Source: an uncultured Collinsella sp.
Lineage (GTDB): Bacteria; Actinomycetota; Coriobacteriia; Coriobacteriales; Coriobacteriaceae
Length of the DNA: 64,000 nucleotides
Assembly: GCA_938023085.1 (NCBI GenBank)
Contig: CALHDP010000089.1
Location: 1-64,000, forward strand
Direction: 5' to 3'
Of the stretch, positions 1 to 9,126 are shown one piece after another; position 1 is the stretch's first letter; every line of letters starts with the position of its first letter. The notes under the pieces were generated by a model. The model did not search any database. It was not told the origin of the DNA and was given only the letters and a program-made list of their open reading frames with translations. The position numbers and the translations under genes were made by a program.

Positions 1-77
1 GCGGCGTTACCTCAGCTGGATAGAGGGTCTGACTACGAATCAGAACGTCATAGGTTCGAATCCTATACGCCGCACCA
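1..77 (+). tRNA. tRNA-Arg(ACG), copy 1
   Basis: Full cloverleaf. The acceptor strand GCGGCGT pairs with ACGCCGC, followed by an encoded ACCA end. The anticodon stem TCTGA/TCAGA encloses loop CTACGAA, giving anticodon ACG, which is decoded as inosine after deamination and reads CGU/CGC/CGA. The T arm is GGTTCGAATCC. It is identical in sequence to the copies at 431 and 665. Its promoter lies outside the window. Confidence 0.97.
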
Positions 78-88
78 ATTGAACTTGA

Positions 89-114
89 AGCCTCCGGCAA
101 CGGGGGCTTTTCTT
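89..114 (+). terminator. Terminator of tRNA-Arg copy 1
   Basis: Stem AGCCTCCG with CGGGGGCT around a GCAA tetraloop, followed by TTTTCTTTT. Confidence 0.85.
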
Positions 115-247
115 TTATGGCGGTATCCCATGGATTCGAACCTCGGTCGAGGCGCGGGCGTAAAGAAAACGCGGAGCGTTTTTAGCCCGCGGGCGAGCAC
201 GCCGGCAGGCGGGCGAAGCCGGTGCGGATCCGCGAAGCGGATACGCG

Positions 248-267
248 GAATCCTATACGCCGCACCA
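248..267 (+). pseudogene. tRNA-Arg 3'-end fragment
   Basis: Twenty bases identical to the 3' end of tRNA-Arg(ACG), from within the T arm through CCA, with no 5' part upstream. The tRNA-type terminator follows again at 279-304. Such a duplicated tRNA 3' end is what site-specific integration into a tRNA gene, or unequal recombination between copies, leaves behind. No integrase is present here. Confidence 0.8.
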
Positions 268-278
268 ATTGAACTTGA

Positions 279-304
279 AGCCTCCGGCAACGGGGGCTTT
301 TCTT
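279..304 (+). terminator. Duplicated tRNA-Arg terminator
   Basis: Same AGCCTCCG-GCAA-CGGGGGCT hairpin and T-run as at 89, here following the 3'-end fragment. Confidence 0.75.
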
Positions 305-389
305 TTATGGCAACACTGCCTGGATTCGAACCTCGGTCGAGACGCGAGCGTCTTAATCATCACTTCGTAAAATTTTTCCAAATTGTCGC

Positions 390-418
390 TTGACCCATCG
401 AGGGGTCACGTGCATAAT
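390..418 (+). promoter_or_regulatory. Promoter of tRNA-Arg copy 2
   Basis: -35 TTGACC (390-395), 17-base spacer, -10 CATAAT (413-418), 12 bases before the tRNA. The promoter of copy 3 has the same two hexamers and spacing. Confidence 0.85.
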
Positions 419-430
419 AATCCTTGCGCT

Positions 431-507
431 GCGGCGTTACCTCAGCTGGATAGAGGGTCTGACTACGAATCAGAACGTCATAGGTTCGAATCCTATACGC
501 CGCACCA
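431..507 (+). tRNA. tRNA-Arg(ACG), copy 2
   Basis: Identical in sequence to copy 1 (anticodon ACG in loop CTACGAA, encoded CCA). It lies outside the duplicated unit and has its own promoter just upstream and terminator at 519. Confidence 0.97.
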
Positions 508-518
508 ATTGATTTTAA

Positions 519-544
519 AGCTCCCGGCAACGGGGGCTTTTCTT
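519..544 (+). terminator. Terminator of tRNA-Arg copy 2
   Basis: AGCTCCCG-GCAA-CGGGGGCT hairpin followed by TTTTCTT. Confidence 0.85.
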
Positions 545-623
545 ATATCGCGATGCGTCGAAGATCGCATCAGGTGGTCAAAATGAGTAAAAATCAAATT
601 TGATAACTTTTTTCGAAAAATGC

Positions 624-652
624 TTGACCTTTATTCAGTCGATGTGCATAAT
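624..652 (+). promoter_or_regulatory. Promoter of tRNA-Arg copy 3
   Basis: -35 TTGACC (624-629), 17-base spacer, -10 CATAAT (647-652), 12 bases before the tRNA. Confidence 0.85.
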
Positions 653-664
653 AATCAACAAGTC

Positions 665-741
665 GCGGCGTTACCTCAGCTGGATAGAGGGTCTGACTAC
701 GAATCAGAACGTCATAGGTTCGAATCCTATACGCCGCACCA
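665..741 (+). tRNA. tRNA-Arg(ACG), copy 3
   Basis: Identical in sequence to copies 1 and 2, anticodon ACG, encoded CCA. It heads the second copy of the 267-bp unit. Confidence 0.97.
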
Positions 742-752
742 ATTGAACTTGA

Positions 753-778
753 AGCCTCCGGCAACGGGGGCTTTTCTT
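753..778 (+). terminator. Terminator of tRNA-Arg copy 3
   Basis: AGCCTCCG-GCAA-CGGGGGCT hairpin plus T-run, as for copy 1. Confidence 0.85.
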
Positions 779-911
779 TTATGGCGGTATCCCATGGATT
801 CGAACCTCGGTCGAGGCGCGGGCGTAAAGAAAACGCGGAGCGTTTTTAGCCCGCGGGCGAGCGCGCCGGCAGGCGGGCGAAGCCGGTGCGGATCCGCGCA
901 GCGGATGCGCG

Positions 912-931
912 GAATCCTATACGCCGCACCA
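912..931 (+). pseudogene. tRNA-Arg 3'-end fragment, second copy
   Basis: Same 20 bases of the tRNA 3' end as at 248-267. It is followed at 943-968 by a variant terminator that resembles the one behind copy 2 rather than copies 1 and 3, which points to recombination between tRNA units. Confidence 0.8.
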
Positions 932-1093
932 TTTGAGATTAAAGCTCCCGGCAACGGGGGTTTTCTTTTGCGCCGGCTTGAGTGCTTTCGTCCAAAGGGA
1001 CGATTTCCTGTCGACTCGTGTAAGATTCCGAGTAGATGTCGCGACTTATTCGCGACCACTCCTTCTTCAAGCGACCGATCAGGGTGATACTTC

Positions 1094-3535
1094 GTGGCAG
1101 AGCGTCCGACATACAAGCTCAGGTTTCTCGATCCTAAGAAGCGCTTTCCGGCGATGCCCGAGCAGCCTGCGGGACGCTCATATGGCGTGGTCTGGAAACT
1201 CTTTGACGAGGATCAGCATGAATCTTGTTATGTCGTCGAGTTCGTTGGCAAAAGTCATGTGTCGCTTTTGGGCTACGTAAGCGTTTCGGGTGAGGTGTAC
1301 AAGGTGGACCGCCCCGTCAGCGAGGCTCCGCTGCCCAACGATCCCGACATGGAACTGGTCCTTGACGAGTCGGATTCCAGTATTGGTGAGATTATGGTAA
1401 GGGAAGCCAACGGTGCAATGCGCGCGTGTGCGCAAACTGCCGGCTCTCCCGAAGGCCCCATGCGCGAGCAGTCCGACCACGAGACATGGAATTCGACCCG
1501 CGCCCTTCCTTACGGCGAGTTCATGGCCTCGATGTTCTTGCGTTACGTGATATTTGCCAACTCCGAAAGCGCTATTGTGAACACGGCGGACGCCGGCGGA
1601 CTCGACGAGGGTATGCAAAACGTTGTCGACAAGATCAAGCTCGTAAAGTTGTCCGAGCCGGTCGAGGTGTTTTTGGGCTTTAACACGGCACCGCTCCCCG
1701 ATGCTATCGAGACGCTGCTTTACCGCGTTGACCATGCCGAGAATCCGAGCGGTATCGAGCGCTATGCCGCCGCCCTTATGAGCGAAATTGACTTGCCCCG
1801 CCTGCGCACCATCGCTGCCAAGTCCGAGATGAGCCTGGCTCGCATTGATCGCTCAAAGATTTTCTATCTCAATTTTGATCGTAGCCTGTTGGACCAGGAC
1901 GAGATTGACATGCTGCTTGCCATCGAGTGCCGTCTCAACCGCCTCTCCGGCATCCTTGAGCGCATCGGGGCCGGATTGGTCCCTGCGGCATCCTCGCCGA
2001 GCCTTGAGGGCTGCGCGCTCTTTGATGCGTGGCATATCGCCAAGACGACCAACGATGTTCCCCGACTGCTCGATACGGCTTCGAGCGATAACCCGTGGGG
2101 CAAACCGGGTACGGTGGCTTGCCGGCCGGGCGGTGAGTGGGATGTGCGTACCCGCTTCGCGCGCATTGTCGAGGCGCTTAACGTGGTCACGCGGCTCGAC
2201 TATACCTATCGGGCAAACGTTGCCGAGGGGATTATGCTCGTTCGGTTTGGGCAGTCTGTCGTTGATGCCATGCCGCAACGTGAATACGACGCTCAAGATG
2301 ACGCCTGGCGCGAGCTGGACGAGGATACGCGTGCGATCTGGGCCGCGGAGCACGATGCGCGCGTGGCACTCACGCTTGCGGCAGCGTGTTTTGCCGCAGG
2401 CACCTGCATCACGCGCTGCTATGTGCAGATTGCTACTCCCGACAGTGAGCAGGGCGAGCGCGTTGTCGCAACGTATTTCTTTGGGCGCGCGGCCTATCTG
2501 GCCGATTGCATGTCTGTCGCCAAGGATCTTGAGAGCATGGACATGGACGATATGCCGTGCAAGCGTGTGCTTGAGGCGTATGAGTCAACCGCTCCGGAGA
2601 CGATTGAGCCTGCGGAGGTTCATGCTCGTCCGCGTGATGACCATCGCACGCTGCCGCCGACGCTGCGCGATCTGCTGCTTGCCGATACGGCTGACGAGTT
2701 GGAGGTCATGGAAGAGGACGACGACCCATACGTGGCCCGTGTTGTTGAATTGCGCGAGCAGGCAAAAGTCGACCGTACAGGTGCTTTTGAAGGCTTTTCC
2801 CGTCTTGTCGAGGAGTTGGAGGCTAAGTGCGCGGTCGCCGAGCTTTTGGCGACAGGTCCGGTTCAAACGCAGTTTTGCGATAACCAGCTGGTGCGCATGG
2901 TGCTACCGGTGTTGGAAGAAGACCGCTCTGTGCGGATCCTTCGTGCGCCCGATGCACTGTACTTTGCCCAGCACGAGATCTGCAGTTTTTACGCCGAGCA
3001 AGAGGACTTTGAACGAGCGCTGCCCGAGGTGCGCCATCTTTACGATCTGGCGCGTTCGTCCATGCAATCGCACTTTGCGCTCATCAACGTGCTTGCGCGT
3101 CTGGAGCGCTTTGACGAGATTATCGAGGTGGCGCGCCACGGCCTACGTATTGCCAGCGATCGTTCTGCAATCGGCTACCTGTTCTATCGCTTGGCGTTTG
3201 CCTATTGGAATTGCGATCAGCTCGACCTAGCACTGGCTTGTTACCGTCTCGTGCCGCGCGGCGAGGAGTCGGGCAGTAGCGCGCTGGAAGAAATGCAGGG
3301 CCTTATGAACGAGATGGGCGTCAGCGAGCCTCCGACGTTCGAGGAAGCGGTCGAGACCATCCGCAAGGCTGGACTCGAGCTGCCGCCAGTGTCCGTCGTG
3401 ACGAATCAGCTGGCAGATGCCGCTGTTCAACTGGTCGACAACGGCTTCTTTTTCCTGGCACGCGGTTGCATCTTCCAAATGTGGCGCACCATGGGCAACG
3501 ACGAGCTCGGCTCCCTCAACCGCTCGCTGGGGTAG
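1094..3535 (+). CDS. Large uncharacterised protein with TPR-like C-terminal part
   Basis: An 813-residue soluble protein starting at GTG with AGGGTGA upstream. I do not recognise the N-terminal two thirds: no signal peptide, no membrane segment, acidic overall. From about residue 615 to 730 it shows helix-turn-helix pairs of TPR type, with segments such as EDFERALPEVRHLYDLA, LERFDEIIEVARHGL and NCDQLDLALACYRLV at regular spacing, which would serve protein-protein contact. A small perfect hairpin (GTCGCGA/TCGCGAC, 1038-1056) lies in the leader. The gene stands alone between tRNA genes. I infer a cytoplasmic scaffold or regulatory protein; no enzymatic motif is visible. Confidence 0.85.
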   Translation: MAERPTYKLRFLDPKKRFPAMPEQPAGRSYGVVWKLFDEDQHESCYVVEFVGKSHVSLLGYVSVSGEVYKVDRPVSEAPLPNDPDMELVLDESDSSIGEIMVREANGAMRACAQTAGSPEGPMREQSDHETWNSTRALPYGEFMASMFLRYVIFANSESAIVNTADAGGLDEGMQNVVDKIKLVKLSEPVEVFLGFNTAPLPDAIETLLYRVDHAENPSGIERYAAALMSEIDLPRLRTIAAKSEMSLARIDRSKIFYLNFDRSLLDQDEIDMLLAIECRLNRLSGILERIGAGLVPAASSPSLEGCALFDAWHIAKTTNDVPRLLDTASSDNPWGKPGTVACRPGGEWDVRTRFARIVEALNVVTRLDYTYRANVAEGIMLVRFGQSVVDAMPQREYDAQDDAWRELDEDTRAIWAAEHDARVALTLAAACFAAGTCITRCYVQIATPDSEQGERVVATYFFGRAAYLADCMSVAKDLESMDMDDMPCKRVLEAYESTAPETIEPAEVHARPRDDHRTLPPTLRDLLLADTADELEVMEEDDDPYVARVVELREQAKVDRTGAFEGFSRLVEELEAKCAVAELLATGPVQTQFCDNQLVRMVLPVLEEDRSVRILRAPDALYFAQHEICSFYAEQEDFERALPEVRHLYDLARSSMQSHFALINVLARLERFDEIIEVARHGLRIASDRSAIGYLFYRLAFAYWNCDQLDLALACYRLVPRGEESGSSALEEMQGLMNEMGVSEPPTFEEAVETIRKAGLELPPVSVVTNQLADAAVQLVDNGFFFLARGCIFQMWRTMGNDELGSLNRSLG

Positions 3536-3587
3536 GGGCGAAAACTGCAAGGAGAAAAGGCCGCTAGGCAATTAGAAAATTCCCTCT

Positions 3588-3615
3588 TGCTCAACTTCGA
3601 CTGTTTGGTTACTAT
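3588..3615 (+). promoter_or_regulatory. Promoter of tRNA-Ser
   Basis: -35 TTGCTC (3588-3593), 16-base spacer, -10 TACTAT (3610-3615), 14 bases before the tRNA. Confidence 0.75.
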
Positions 3616-3629
3616 AGAACGGCTGTTAC

Positions 3630-3720
3630 GGAGAGCTGACCGAGAGGCCGAAGGTGCTCGCCTGCTAAGCGAGTATGCCCCAAAAGGGCATCTGGGGTTC
3701 GAATCCCCAGCTCTCCGCCA
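3630..3720 (+). tRNA. tRNA-Ser(GCT)
   Basis: 91 bases including encoded CCA, with a long variable arm as in type II tRNAs. Acceptor GGAGAGC pairs with GCTCTCC. Anticodon stem CTCGC/GCGAG encloses loop CTGCTAA, so the anticodon is GCT, reading AGC/AGU. The T arm is GGGGTTCGAATCCCC. Confidence 0.97.
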
Positions 3721-3734
3721 GTTTAACTTTAAAT

Positions 3735-3762
3735 AAGGGTCCCATCGGGGGCCCTTTTTTAT
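3735..3762 (+). terminator. Terminator of tRNA-Ser
   Basis: Stem AAGGGTCCC with GGGGCCCTT, 4-base loop, then TTTT. Just beyond it, 3779-3792 reads as the reverse complement of the tRNA-Ser T arm (see findings). Confidence 0.8.
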
Positions 3763-3852
3763 TATCGAGAAAGGGTGCTGGGGATTCGAACCCTCAAAAA
3801 AGGAGGCATCCTTTCGGACGCCTCCTTTCAGTGGGCTGATTATTCTTGCGCC

Positions 3853-5193
3853 CTACACCTCGGGCGCCTTGGCTACGGTCTCGCTCTCTGCCGTGAGCGG
3901 GCGGTTGTCGATGCGGCGGCCCAGGCGGTCGAGCTTCACAAGGAGCCACTCGATGGGATTGGGCCCCGAGCCTTCCTCGTCGGCAACCAGGTCCATGACG
4001 GCGATCTTGGTGCCGTCCTGCTTGAGCGTAACGCTGCCCACCTTGTCGCCCACATGCACCGTGCCCGAAAGATCGTCGTAGCTAACCTTTTCGGTCACCT
4101 CGCCGGCAAGGGAAAACACGGTCGCTTGCGCTGTGGGATCGGCGAGCGTGGCGTCGATCGTCTTATCCGTCCAGTCGGTTTGACCAATGCGTGCCATAAG
4201 CGGGTTGCCGTTGGCGGTCTTTTCCTGCGTGCTGGCGATTGCGACCGTCACCTTGTGACCGTAGTACCAATTGGCAAGGGTTGCGGTATCGGTAAAGCGC
4301 TGGTCGGTGGTGGTGGAGTTCAAAACGACGGTGTAGATCTCGTCGCCATCGCGGTTGTAGGCACCCGTAAAGCAATAGCCTGCATCGTCGGTGGTGCCGG
4401 TCTTGCCACCGATGTTGCCATCTTGGCCCAGCAAATAGTTATGCGTGTCCATGGAATGCGAATGGTCGGTGCCGTCGGCGCCCGTGACCTCGATCCAGGA
4501 ATCCTCGCTCGCTACGACCTCGCGGATCGTGTCGTTTTTCATGGCCTCCTGCATCATCAGCGCTACGTCGTGTGCGGTTGAGTGCATATCGCCAGCCCAC
4601 TCATCAAAGTCCAGACCATGCGGGTTTTCAAAAAGTGTGCCGGTGCAGCCGAGCTTCTTAGCGCGCTCGTTCATGGCCTTCACAAATGTGGCCTCGGCGT
4701 CTTTGGTCTTAGGGTCGATTTTCTTGCCCACATATTCGGCGAGCACGATGGCGGCGTCGTTGCCCGAGGGAATCATCAGGCCGCGCAGTGCCTGCTCCAC
4801 GGTAAGCTCGTCGCCTTCGAGCAAGCCGGCGGTCGAATTACCCACGGTGGCTGCGGCGTTGCTCACCGTGACCTTCTCGTCCATCTTGCAATTCTCGACG
4901 GTTAGGATTGCGGTCATGACCTTGGTGATCGAGGCGATTTTGACCTGCCCATCGGCGCCGCGCCCATAGTAGACGGTGCCGTCTTTGCCCATGACGAGGG
5001 CATTGGTCGCATCGATATCGGGCAGGTTTTCGGCCGAGATGCCGCGCGCATCGGCGGTTTTGCCGCAAACATTGTCGGTCGTGAGCACTTGGGCGCCAGC
5101 GACGGTGGGCACGCCAGCGGCAAGGGCGATAGCGCAGACAAAGCCGGCGGCAAGCTGGGCTGAGCGCTTTGCAAAAGAGGTGAGGGTCTTCAC
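3853..5193 (-). CDS. D-alanyl-D-alanine carboxypeptidase (S11 family penicillin-binding protein)
   Basis: Removes the terminal D-Ala from peptidoglycan pentapeptides outside the membrane. With the GTG start at 5193 the protein has 446 residues and a clean signal peptide (basic KTLTSFAKRS, then a hydrophobic stretch to VAGAQ). The three serine-enzyme motifs are present in order: S88-ITK91, S143-GN and K264-TG. The C-terminal part is the usual beta-rich domain, ending in an amphipathic helix (WLLVKLDRLGRR) that may lie on the membrane. The frame stays open upstream to an ATG at 5304, but that would bury the signal peptide, and a TATACT -10 motif sits at 5233-5238 inside that extension. It is transcribed divergently from the response regulator next door. 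Confidence 0.93.
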   Translation of the reverse strand: MKTLTSFAKRSAQLAAGFVCAIALAAGVPTVAGAQVLTTDNVCGKTADARGISAENLPDIDATNALVMGKDGTVYYGRGADGQVKIASITKVMTAILTVENCKMDEKVTVSNAAATVGNSTAGLLEGDELTVEQALRGLMIPSGNDAAIVLAEYVGKKIDPKTKDAEATFVKAMNERAKKLGCTGTLFENPHGLDFDEWAGDMHSTAHDVALMMQEAMKNDTIREVVASEDSWIEVTGADGTDHSHSMDTHNYLLGQDGNIGGKTGTTDDAGYCFTGAYNRDGDEIYTVVLNSTTTDQRFTDTATLANWYYGHKVTVAIASTQEKTANGNPLMARIGQTDWTDKTIDATLADPTAQATVFSLAGEVTEKVSYDDLSGTVHVGDKVGSVTLKQDGTKIAVMDLVADEEGSGPNPIEWLLVKLDRLGRRIDNRPLTAESETVAKAPEV

Positions 5194-5390
5194 AGGTTTC
5201 GCTTTCGACGGGATGGTCTCTTCTGGAACTAGAGTATATCGTTTGCCGTCGTCGGCGATCATCGCGTGCGTGCGTGGTCCACATCCGCGCTCGAACGGGC
5301 ACAAGGGTGCTTAAGGCCGACTTAATCACCCACGCTTGTTGTGTGTGGCGTGCGTCGCCTCGGGCATAATGGAGCGCGAGAGGAGCACGC

Positions 5391-6086
5391 ATGAACGAGC
5401 GCATACTGGTAGTTGATGACGAGAAGGCCATCGCCGACTTGGTTGGTATCTACCTAACCAAAGAGGGCTTTGATGTCCAGATTGCCTATAGTGGGGCCGA
5501 TGCTGCCAAGGCAATCTTGGAGCAGGAGTTCGATCTGGCGCTGCTGGATGTCATGCTGCCCGATATCGATGGATTTGAGCTGCTGCGTACGATCCGTTCC
5601 AGCCATACCTATCCCGTGATCATGCTGACGGCGCGCGATGCCCAGCAAGACAAGATCGAGGGCCTTTCGCTTGGCGCGGACGATTACGTGGTTAAGCCGT
5701 TCCGTCCGCTGGAGCTCATCGCGCGCGTGCACGCTCAGCTTCGCCGCTATACCAGCTACGGTAGCCGTGCGCAGGCGGCCGAGTCGCCGACCATTCAGCT
5801 CGACGGCTTGGAGGTCAACCGCGATGCTCGTTCCGTGACGGTGGACGGTTCACCGGTACGCCTCACACCCACCGAGTATTCAATCTTGCTGTATCTGGTC
5901 GAGCATCGCGGCAGCGTGGTGGCCGTGGAGGACCTGTTCCGCGCGGTGTGGAACGAGGACTTTATGCCCGGCTCCAACAATACGGTGATGGTGCACATTC
6001 GCCACTTGCGCGAAAAGATCGGCGACGACGCACAAAAGCCGCGCTTTATCAAAAACGTCTGGGGCGTCGGCTACATAATCGAATAA
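5391..6086 (+). CDS. OmpR/VanR-type response regulator
   Basis: 231 residues. The receiver domain (about 1-115) has acidic D9/D10, phosphoacceptor D53 in LLDVMLPD, T80 and K102 in VVKPF. The C-terminal winged helix (about 135-231) ends in NNTVMVHIRHLREKIG and VWGVGYIIE. It is paired with the histidine kinase 26 bases downstream. The receiver and kinase resemble VanR/VanS, but no vanHAX-type genes are nearby, so a cell-wall stress role is only suggested, with the neighbouring D,D-carboxypeptidase as a possible target. The SD is GAGAGGAG before ATG. A CATAAT -10 motif is at 5365-5370. Confidence 0.95.
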   Translation: MNERILVVDDEKAIADLVGIYLTKEGFDVQIAYSGADAAKAILEQEFDLALLDVMLPDIDGFELLRTIRSSHTYPVIMLTARDAQQDKIEGLSLGADDYVVKPFRPLELIARVHAQLRRYTSYGSRAQAAESPTIQLDGLEVNRDARSVTVDGSPVRLTPTEYSILLYLVEHRGSVVAVEDLFRAVWNEDFMPGSNNTVMVHIRHLREKIGDDAQKPRFIKNVWGVGYIIE

Positions 6087-6112
6087 CGCTTTTCGCTTGT
6101 GAGGATCTTGAT

Positions 6113-7351
6113 ATGACAAAAGACGATAGGCAAGCGTTCGAGGTGCCCGATCGACTCTTTGAATACGTGAGGTCGGTCGTCGACAACCGCGCGCTTGCAA
6201 CGGTGCTGCTCTTTTTGCTGACCCTGCTGCTGATTGGCATTGATAACATCGCTGGAATCTTGGCGGTGCTGCTTGTCGGCTTTTTGCTAATCGATCGATT
6301 TGAGATCGTGCGCCGCTGCATGGTGATTGGCGGCGCCGCGTGGGCCATGGCGTTGGCGATTGGCGCCATGGCGCTCGGCGGCATCGAAGGGCCGGTGCTG
6401 TTCGATGCCGGCTTTGTATTCAACATGCTTGGCTTTGTGCTGGCGCTTGCCGCGTGCGTGCTGTTCTTGTGTGGCCGCGCCCTGTACTACCAGGGCTACG
6501 AACGGGGCGAGCAGCATGCCGATTGTGTGCTGGCCGCTCGTATTCAAGATCGCCTGATCGATCACCCCGACACCTGGGACAACATCGACGGCGATTTCTT
6601 GGAGGTCGAGGGCGCCCTTAACCGCGTGCGTGACCGAGAGCGCAAGGTGCAACAGGCCCTGCGTGACGAGTCGCATCGCAAGGACGATCTGGTCACGTAC
6701 TTGGCGCATGACCTACGCACTCCGCTTGCCAGCGTGGTGGGCTATCTTTCGCTGCTGCAAGAGGCTCCTGAGCTGCCGGTTGAGCAACGTGCGCGCTTTA
6801 CGGGCGTGGCTCTCGACAAGGCGCACCGGCTCGATGCGCTCATCGAGGAGTTCTTCGATATCACGCGCTTTGACTTCCACGATATCGTGCTCACGCGCGG
6901 CTATGTTGATCTGGGGTTGCTGCTGGCTCAGGTGGCTGACGAGTTCTATCCCATCCTCAACGAGCAGCATAAGGAAGCCCAAGTTGATATTCGCGAGGAT
7001 CTGACGGTGCTCGTGGATGGCGACAAGATGGCCCGCGTGTTTAACAACATCATGAAAAACGCCGTCGCCTATAGCTATGAGGGCTCGACTATCACGATTG
7101 AGGCCGGGCGCCAAGACGATGGCGGCGTGCGCGTGCGCTTTATCAATCAGGGCGATCCTATCCCTGCAGCTAAGCTCAAGGTGATCTTTGAGAAGTTCTA
7201 TCGCCTGGATGCGGCGCGTGCGACCAATCGCGGTGGTGCCGGTCTGGGCCTTGCTATTGCCAAGGAGATCATCGCGGCACACGGCGGTACCGTTGCATGT
7301 GAATCGACGCCCGAACACACGATATTCACCATCGAGCTGCCCGCCGCATAG
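6113..7351 (+). CDS. Membrane histidine kinase, VanS-like
   Basis: 412 residues from ATG at 6113 (SD GTGAGGA); the frame is open further upstream but overlaps the regulator. Hydrophobic segments at about 27-60, 68-90 and 101-121 form the sensor membrane part with little outside the membrane, so the stimulus may be sensed within the bilayer or by a partner. A coiled linker (RDRERKVQQALRDES) leads to the H box with H199 in AHDLRTPL, an N box (NNIMKNAV), F box (FEKFYRLD) and G box (GGAGLGLAIAKEI). It phosphorylates the regulator encoded just upstream. Confidence 0.94.
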   Translation: MTKDDRQAFEVPDRLFEYVRSVVDNRALATVLLFLLTLLLIGIDNIAGILAVLLVGFLLIDRFEIVRRCMVIGGAAWAMALAIGAMALGGIEGPVLFDAGFVFNMLGFVLALAACVLFLCGRALYYQGYERGEQHADCVLAARIQDRLIDHPDTWDNIDGDFLEVEGALNRVRDRERKVQQALRDESHRKDDLVTYLAHDLRTPLASVVGYLSLLQEAPELPVEQRARFTGVALDKAHRLDALIEEFFDITRFDFHDIVLTRGYVDLGLLLAQVADEFYPILNEQHKEAQVDIREDLTVLVDGDKMARVFNNIMKNAVAYSYEGSTITIEAGRQDDGGVRVRFINQGDPIPAAKLKVIFEKFYRLDAARATNRGGAGLGLAIAKEIIAAHGGTVACESTPEHTIFTIELPAA

Positions 7352-7372
7352 CCAGCGTGCCCTTACAAACAC

Positions 7373-7399
7373 TTGACAATGTGCTCACGTGTGTATGAG
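7373..7399 (+). promoter_or_regulatory. Candidate promoter upstream of pstB
   Basis: -35 TTGACA (7373-7378) with TATGAG at 7394-7399 (15-base spacer, short). Two copies of the palindrome TATCGATA (7413-7420 and 7432-7439, 19 bases apart) lie between this and the gene and could be an operator. Confidence 0.45.
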
Positions 7400-7454
7400 C
7401 CACGATTCCTACTATCGATACTGCTGAATTGATATCGATATGGAGGTATGCGGT

Positions 7455-8330
<876 letters not shown>

Positions 8331-8394
8331 TACCATCTAGTAAAGGTACCTTTAGGGTTAAGATGCGGTCATGCCGGCCGCAAAGGGGTTCAAC

Positions 8395-9123
8395 ATGATC
8401 TATTACGTCGAGGACGATGACAACATCAGGGATTTGACGGTCTATGCACTGCGCAAGCAGGGGATCGAGGCCGAAGGCTTTTCGTGCGACGGCGAGTTTA
8501 AGGCCGCCGTGGCGCGACGGGTACCCGATGCCGTCCTGCTCGACATCATGCTGCCCGATACCGATGGCTTGGCGATTATGCGCCGCCTGCGTGCCGATCG
8601 CCTGACGGCGACGGTGCCCATCATGATGCTTACCGCCAAGGATACCGAGCTCGACAAGGTGATGGCGCTCGATGGCGGTGCCGACGATTACCTGACTAAA
8701 CCCTTCTCGCTCATGGAGCTTGCGAGCCGCTGCCGCGCACTGCTGCGTCGCGGCGGCATGGTCAAGCAGGCGAGCGATGTGCTCAGCGTGGGCGACATCG
8801 TGCTCTCGCCCAGCCATCGCGAGGTGACCGTTGCCGGCGAGCCGCTTAAGCTCACCCTACGCGAGTTCGACCTGCTCGAGTACCTCATGCGTAAGCCCGG
8901 CGTGGTCTTTACCCGCGAGTCGTTGCTGCAGAGCGTGTGGGGCTGGGACTTCGACGGCGGTTCGCGCACCGTTGACGTGCACGTGCAGACGCTTCGCCAA
9001 AAACTGGGCGAGCATGCCGGCGCCATCGAGACCGTGCGCGGCGTGGGCTACCGCTTGGCCGAGCCTTCTACCGGTGATGGTGCCGAAGGTGACGACACCG
9101 CGGCCACCGCATCGGAGGAGTAA
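8395..9123 (+). CDS. PhoB-like response regulator
   Basis: 242 residues from ATG at 8395, with AAAGGGG 6 bases upstream; an earlier in-frame ATG at 8371 lacks such a site. Receiver: acidic E6/D7, phosphoacceptor D50 in LLDIMLPD, T80, K102 in LTKPF. Winged helix ends with SRTVDVHVQTLRQKLG and TVRGVGYRLAE, followed by an acidic tail of about 20 residues. The kinase gene follows 3 bases after the stop. Position after pstB and the partner's architecture suggest phosphate-starvation control; this is inferred from context. Confidence 0.92.
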   Translation: MIYYVEDDDNIRDLTVYALRKQGIEAEGFSCDGEFKAAVARRVPDAVLLDIMLPDTDGLAIMRRLRADRLTATVPIMMLTAKDTELDKVMALDGGADDYLTKPFSLMELASRCRALLRRGGMVKQASDVLSVGDIVLSPSHREVTVAGEPLKLTLREFDLLEYLMRKPGVVFTRESLLQSVWGWDFDGGSRTVDVHVQTLRQKLGEHAGAIETVRGVGYRLAEPSTGDGAEGDDTAATASEE

Positions 9124-9126
9124 CCC

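Larger units (their letters stand above)
1..267 (+). repeat. 267-bp tRNA-Arg repeat unit, copy 1
   Basis: This unit contains tRNA-Arg, its terminator, about 130 bases of strongly self-complementary sequence and a 20-base copy of the tRNA 3' end. It recurs at 665-931 with only three differences (positions 199, 235 and 243 here). The middle part folds into hairpins, for example GCGGGC near 157 with GCCCGC near 184. Confidence 0.93.
665..931 (+). repeat. 267-bp tRNA-Arg repeat unit, copy 2
   Basis: Matches 1-267 at 264 of 267 positions. It includes the terminator at 753-778, the structured spacer and a tRNA 3'-end fragment at 912-931. Confidence 0.93.

Noticed and set aside
1..931. Repeated segments taken for a CRISPR array
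   Set aside because: The repeats are tRNA genes and one large duplication, with no short regular repeat-spacer pattern and no cas genes. No CRISPR array was found anywhere in the window.
79..1087. Short open frames across the tRNA-Arg array
   Set aside because: They are translations of the repeated tRNA genes and their spacers, with identical peptides in each repeat and no SD.
5391..7351. Vancomycin-resistance locus suggested by VanR/VanS-like genes
   Set aside because: No vanH, ligase, vanX or vanY-type resistance set is present. The D,D-carboxypeptidase next door is a normal S11 housekeeping type.
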